DNA of 64,000 nucleotides from Rhodopirellula islandica. GTDB lineage: Bacteria; Planctomycetota; Planctomycetia; Pirellulales; Pirellulaceae. Position numbers and translations under genes: made by a program. Below, one piece after another: positions 61,246-64,000 of the stretch. The notes under the pieces are model-generated. The model did not search any database and was not told the DNA's origin. It saw only the letters and a list, made by a program, of their open reading frames with translations. Within the stretch, counting starts at the first letter, position 1, and each line of letters starts with the position of its first letter. The stretch covers positions 1-64,000 of the forward strand of contig NZ_LECT01000031.1 in the NCBI RefSeq assembly GCF_001027925.1. The letters are read 5' to 3'.

Positions 61246-62025
61246 TCAACGTTGGTTGGTTTGCGTGTCCTGTGGGTCACCGATCCAGGTTCCCACGGAT
61301 TCACCGCGGACGGCACGCACAATGTTGCCGTCCTGCTTGAAATTAAACACCAAGATCGGCTTGCGGTGTTCATTGCACAACGCAATTGCGGTGGCATCCA
61401 TCACTCGCAGCTTCTTTTGGATCACTTCGTTGTAGCTGAGTTGTTCGTACAAAACCGCATGGGGGTTCTTTTCCGGGTCGTCGCTGTAGACGCCGTCAAC
61501 GCGAGTCGCTTTCAAAATCACATCCGCTTCGATTTCCAGAGCACGCTGAGCGGCGGCCGTGTCGGTCGTCACAAAGGGGCTTCCGATTCCTCCGGAAAGG
61601 ATGATCACGCGGCCTTTTTCGAGATGACGGATGGCACGACGTCGAATGAATTGTTCGGCGACCCGATCCACGGGCAAGGCGCTCATGACTCGAGTTTGCA
61701 ATCCGATCGAATCCAGAGCGTCTTGCAGGGCCAGGGAATTGATCACCGTCGCCAGCATGCCCATGTAGTGAGCCGTGGCTTCTTGGACGCAAGCGTTGGC
61801 GCCAGAGAACGATGCCCCGCGGAGGATATTGCCGCCCCCGTTGACGATCGCGATTTGGCAACCAGATTCGTGAGCCGACTTGATCTGCCGGGCGATCGCC
61901 AGGAGTTCGTTCTCGCTGATCCCCCGTTTGCCAGATTCGGCCAGGCTTTCACCACTGAGTTTCAAAATCACGCGGCGATAACGTAAATCGCCGTCTGGTT
62001 GACTTGAGGGGGCAATGTCGGGCAT
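61246..62025 (-). CDS. pyrH: UMP kinase
   Basis: Phosphorylates UMP to UDP for pyrimidine nucleotide synthesis. [20 protein letters not shown] is the amino-acid-kinase start, [15 protein letters not shown] the nucleotide-binding glycine loop, and [18 protein letters not shown] the conserved bacterial UMP kinase block. [16 protein letters not shown] ends the protein. The length of 259 aa is slightly long because of an N-terminal tail. ATG 62025 is used. It leads the pyrH-frr-zinc-ribbon operon. Confidence 0.96.
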   Translation of the reverse strand: MPDIAPSSQPDGDLRYRRVILKLSGESLAESGKRGISENELLAIARQIKSAHESGCQIAIVNGGGNILRGASFSGANACVQEATAHYMGMLATVINSLALQDALDSIGLQTRVMSALPVDRVAEQFIRRRAIRHLEKGRVIILSGGIGSPFVTTDTAAAQRALEIEADVILKATRVDGVYSDDPEKNPHAVLYEQLSYNEVIQKKLRVMDATAIALCNEHRKPILVFNFKQDGNIVRAVRGESVGTWIGDPQDTQTNQR

Positions 62026-62328
62026 CTCGGCGTCAGGTCGTGTCAGAGGAAGCAAACAGAAAAGGTGAAATCAGCGCGGCGGATCACTCCATTTGCGAGC
62101 TGACACCGCTGCCAAAACGGTAACGATTTCCAAGGGTTTGCGAAACCAGACTCGAATCACTCCGTTTTGTTTCTCCAACAGGAACGTTTGCTACAGACAG
62201 CCCCCATCGATGGGGATCAAAAACGTTTTTCGGCCGCCTTGATTCGGTTTTTGACCTAGGGTTGGTGTGAGAGGTCTCTCGAAAACGTGTGCAAGACACG
62301 CCCGTTACCCGTGTGAGGATCCCAATTG

Positions 62329-62667
62329 ATGCCGCTCCCAACACCGACAAACGTTAGCCAACCGCCGCCCGTGACGGTGATTCCGCCACGTCGGGCTCGA
62401 TCCGCATTCACCTCGAATCCGGACCGCCAAAATGCTCGCTCCTCCGATCAAGTGGTCCGACAAGACCGCCGTCGCAAGCGGGAATCATCGAATGGCTCGT
62501 TTTCCGGCGAACGTCGTCAATTCGGAAGCTCGCACGCGGACCTCTCCGAAGATGGCCGAGAACTGGCAGCCGCCATCGACAAGTACAAAATGACCCACCA
62601 TCGTCGGTACATCACCTGCGATGAGATGCTGGTCGTGATGCGGCAGTTGGGTTACAGCAAATCGTAG
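62329..62667 (+). CDS. Small conserved planctomycete protein, 112 aa
   Basis: No known function. The N-terminal 60 residues are low complexity and basic (PPRRARSAFTSNPD). The conserved part is the C-terminus, where GRELAAAIDKYKMTHHRRYI leads into CDEMLVVMRQLGYSK, a short helical domain recurring in planctomycete proteins. It starts at ATG 62329, divergent from pyrH. A DNA-binding role is possible but only inferred. Confidence 0.72.
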   Translation: MPLPTPTNVSQPPPVTVIPPRRARSAFTSNPDRQNARSSDQVVRQDRRRKRESSNGSFSGERRQFGSSHADLSEDGRELAAAIDKYKMTHHRRYITCDEMLVVMRQLGYSKS

Positions 62668-63183
62668 CTCGACAGAACGCTGCTCTGTGACGTGCCAGTT
62701 TTCAAGCTCCCGGTCATTGAGCAGGCGGGCGACCAACGTTTCCGTGTCGCCCGCCAAATTCTTCTCTCGCACAACGGGGGAGCCTCCTCGCAGGGACCCT
62801 TCCACGCCTCCTCCGGCCGCAGTGTCCTTCCAGCAGGATTGCGGTCCCGTCGTTCATCTCGGGTTCATCCCGGTGGATCGCCCATCTGTTCTGTCGCCCG
62901 AGAACAGGCTCCATCGGCCAACCCGAATTTCGATGCTCGATCTTGCCGAAACGCGATAATCGAGCAGGGACCTGACAATTTGTGAGCCCCGTTTTCTTTC
63001 GAAATTGCGACCCTCTCGGTTTGCGGCGGTCACACCCGCCCATCAGTGCGGTGGTAAAATCCTTTTGGTGAGCCTTCGGATTGAAATAGCACCTCAAAAA
63101 TTAGATTCACCAAGACCCACTTTTCTTTTCGATCCGCCCTGCAACTCTGCAGCGGTGAACACTCCCGGTTTGGAGCCGTCCGA
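62668..63183. other. Intergenic region upstream of the second sulfatase
   Basis: These 516 bp carry no convincing gene; frames on both strands are arginine-rich and lack family features. No repeat or strong hairpin was seen. The sulfatase promoter is expected near the right end. Confidence 0.45.
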
Positions 63184-64000
63184 ATGAAGCCTCGAGTTCT
63201 TCTCTTTCAAGCTTGCCTGCTGACCCTGGGGCTAAGCCTCACGGTACAGGCACAAGAAAAACCCAACATTCTCGTCATCTGGGGTGACGACATTGGGACT
63301 GAAAACATCAGTCATTACAACCGAGGAATGATGGGCTACAAAACGCCCAACATTGATCGTGTTGCCAACGAAGGGATCTTCTTCACGGACTACTACGGTC
63401 AACAGTCTTGCACTGCCGGACGCGCGGCGTTCATCGGCGGCAGCGTCCCTGTCCGTAGCGGAATGACCAAGGTCGGTTTGCCAGGCGCCAAAGAAGGCTG
63501 GCAAAAGACCGACGTCACAATGGCAACTGTGCTCAAGAGCCTGGGATATTCCACCGGCCAGTTCGGCAAGAATCACCAAGGTGACCGCGACGAACACCTG
63601 CCCACTCAACATGGTTTTGATGAGTTCGTCGGCAACCTGTATCACCTCAACGCCGAAGAGGAACCAGAGAACGAAGACTATCCCGGCGACATGAAAATGG
63701 CAGACGGAAGAACTTTTCGTCAAGCCTTCGGTCCTCGTGGTGTGATCAAGGCCACCGCCGATGGGAAGATCGAAGACACCGGACCGCTCACCAAGAAGCG
63801 GATGGAAACCATCGACGAAGAAACCATCTCGGCGGCGAAAGATTTCATCACCCGTCAACACAAAGCTGGCAAGCCCTTCTTCTGCTGGTGGAATGGCACC
63901 CGCATGCACTTCCGCACCCACGTCAAGAAAGAGAATCGTCACAAGGGCAACGATGAATACACCGACGGCATGATCGAGCACGACATGCAGGTTGGCGAAC
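63184..64000 (+). CDS. Arylsulfatase, 5' part (cut by window edge)
   Basis: A type I sulfatase truncated by the right edge; the first 272 residues are visible. It has a signal peptide (LLFQACLLTLGLSLTVQAQE). The metal site is ILVIWGDDIGTENISHYN. The formylglycine motif is in YYGQQSCTAGRAAFIGGSVP (Cys in CTAGR). GQFGKNHQGDRDEHLPTQHG contains the Lys/His pair typical of the arylsulfatase branch. The motif context differs from the sulfatase at 14339 (CSSSR), so the two are different sub-families with likely different substrates. Confidence 0.93.
   Translation, partial: MKPRVLLFQACLLTLGLSLTVQAQEKPNILVIWGDDIGTENISHYNRGMMGYKTPNIDRVANEGIFFTDYYGQQSCTAGRAAFIGGSVPVRSGMTKVGLPGAKEGWQKTDVTMATVLKSLGYSTGQFGKNHQGDRDEHLPTQHGFDEFVGNLYHLNAEEEPENEDYPGDMKMADGRTFRQAFGPRGVIKATADGKIEDTGPLTKKRMETIDEETISAAKDFITRQHKAGKPFFCWWNGTRMHFRTHVKKENRHKGNDEYTDGMIEHDMQVGE

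Noticed and set aside
62714-63097. A 127-codon minus-strand frame upstream of the second sulfatase
   Set aside because: It has an Arg-rich composition, no recognisable domain and no clear RBS; the region is better read as intergenic.

Overview
The window looks like chromosome of a marine planctomycete close to Rhodopirellula. The evidence is the mix of families: two sulfatases, DUF1080 and PVC-type dehydrogenase/cytochrome proteins, a BBP7 outer-membrane barrel, an LEPR-XLL secreted protein, an NPYE-type membrane protein, and a beta-RFAP synthase of the tetrahydromethanopterin pathway. No rRNA or tRNA gene was found by eye.

Positions 1-6294 are a chromosomal integron. An integron-type tyrosine recombinase (4954-6294, +) is preceded by an attI-like region. 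Eight complete gene cassettes run leftwards from it, all on the minus strand, plus the start of a ninth cut by the window edge. Each cassette carries one small, mostly unknown gene and ends in an attC site of about 90 bp. In all eight, the 7-bp core at the 5' edge is the exact reverse complement of the core at the start of the cassette's own attC, as expected if each was inserted from a circle.

Positions 6300-9450 are repeat-rich: a 193-bp minisatellite bracketed by 74-bp direct repeats, REP-like palindromes, and one SGNH hydrolase gene. Positions 9451-13941 hold a sodium:solute symporter with a DUF3311 partner, an SLC13 permease with TrkA-C domains, and a thioesterase. Positions 14339-19882 are a three-gene unit: sulfatase, pentaheme cytochrome c protein and beta-propeller protein. 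An LEPR-XLL secreted protein lies opposite. Positions 22863-27570 encode an RND efflux adaptor and pump.

Two unrelated REP-associated Y1 (HUH) transposases occur, each inside its own repeat family: 27590-28457 (192/190-bp direct repeats) and 38060-39962 (134-bp tandem REP arrays). Between them lie a DTW-domain gene, a DUF1080 gene, trmL, an overlapping PabA-like/DUF447/beta-RFAP synthase operon, an ExbB-ExbD-ExbD operon and an SMP-30-like gene.

Positions 39976-64000 hold a 1593-aa PVC dehydrogenase/HEAT/cytochrome fusion, a divergent NRAMP relative, a U32 protease-family protein, small conserved proteins (YjbQ, DUF2237), BBP7, a pyroglutamyl-peptidase-like protein, a translationally coupled LRR protein and Ser/Thr kinase with pseudo-receiver, proC, a pyrH-frr-zinc-ribbon operon, and a second sulfatase cut by the right edge.
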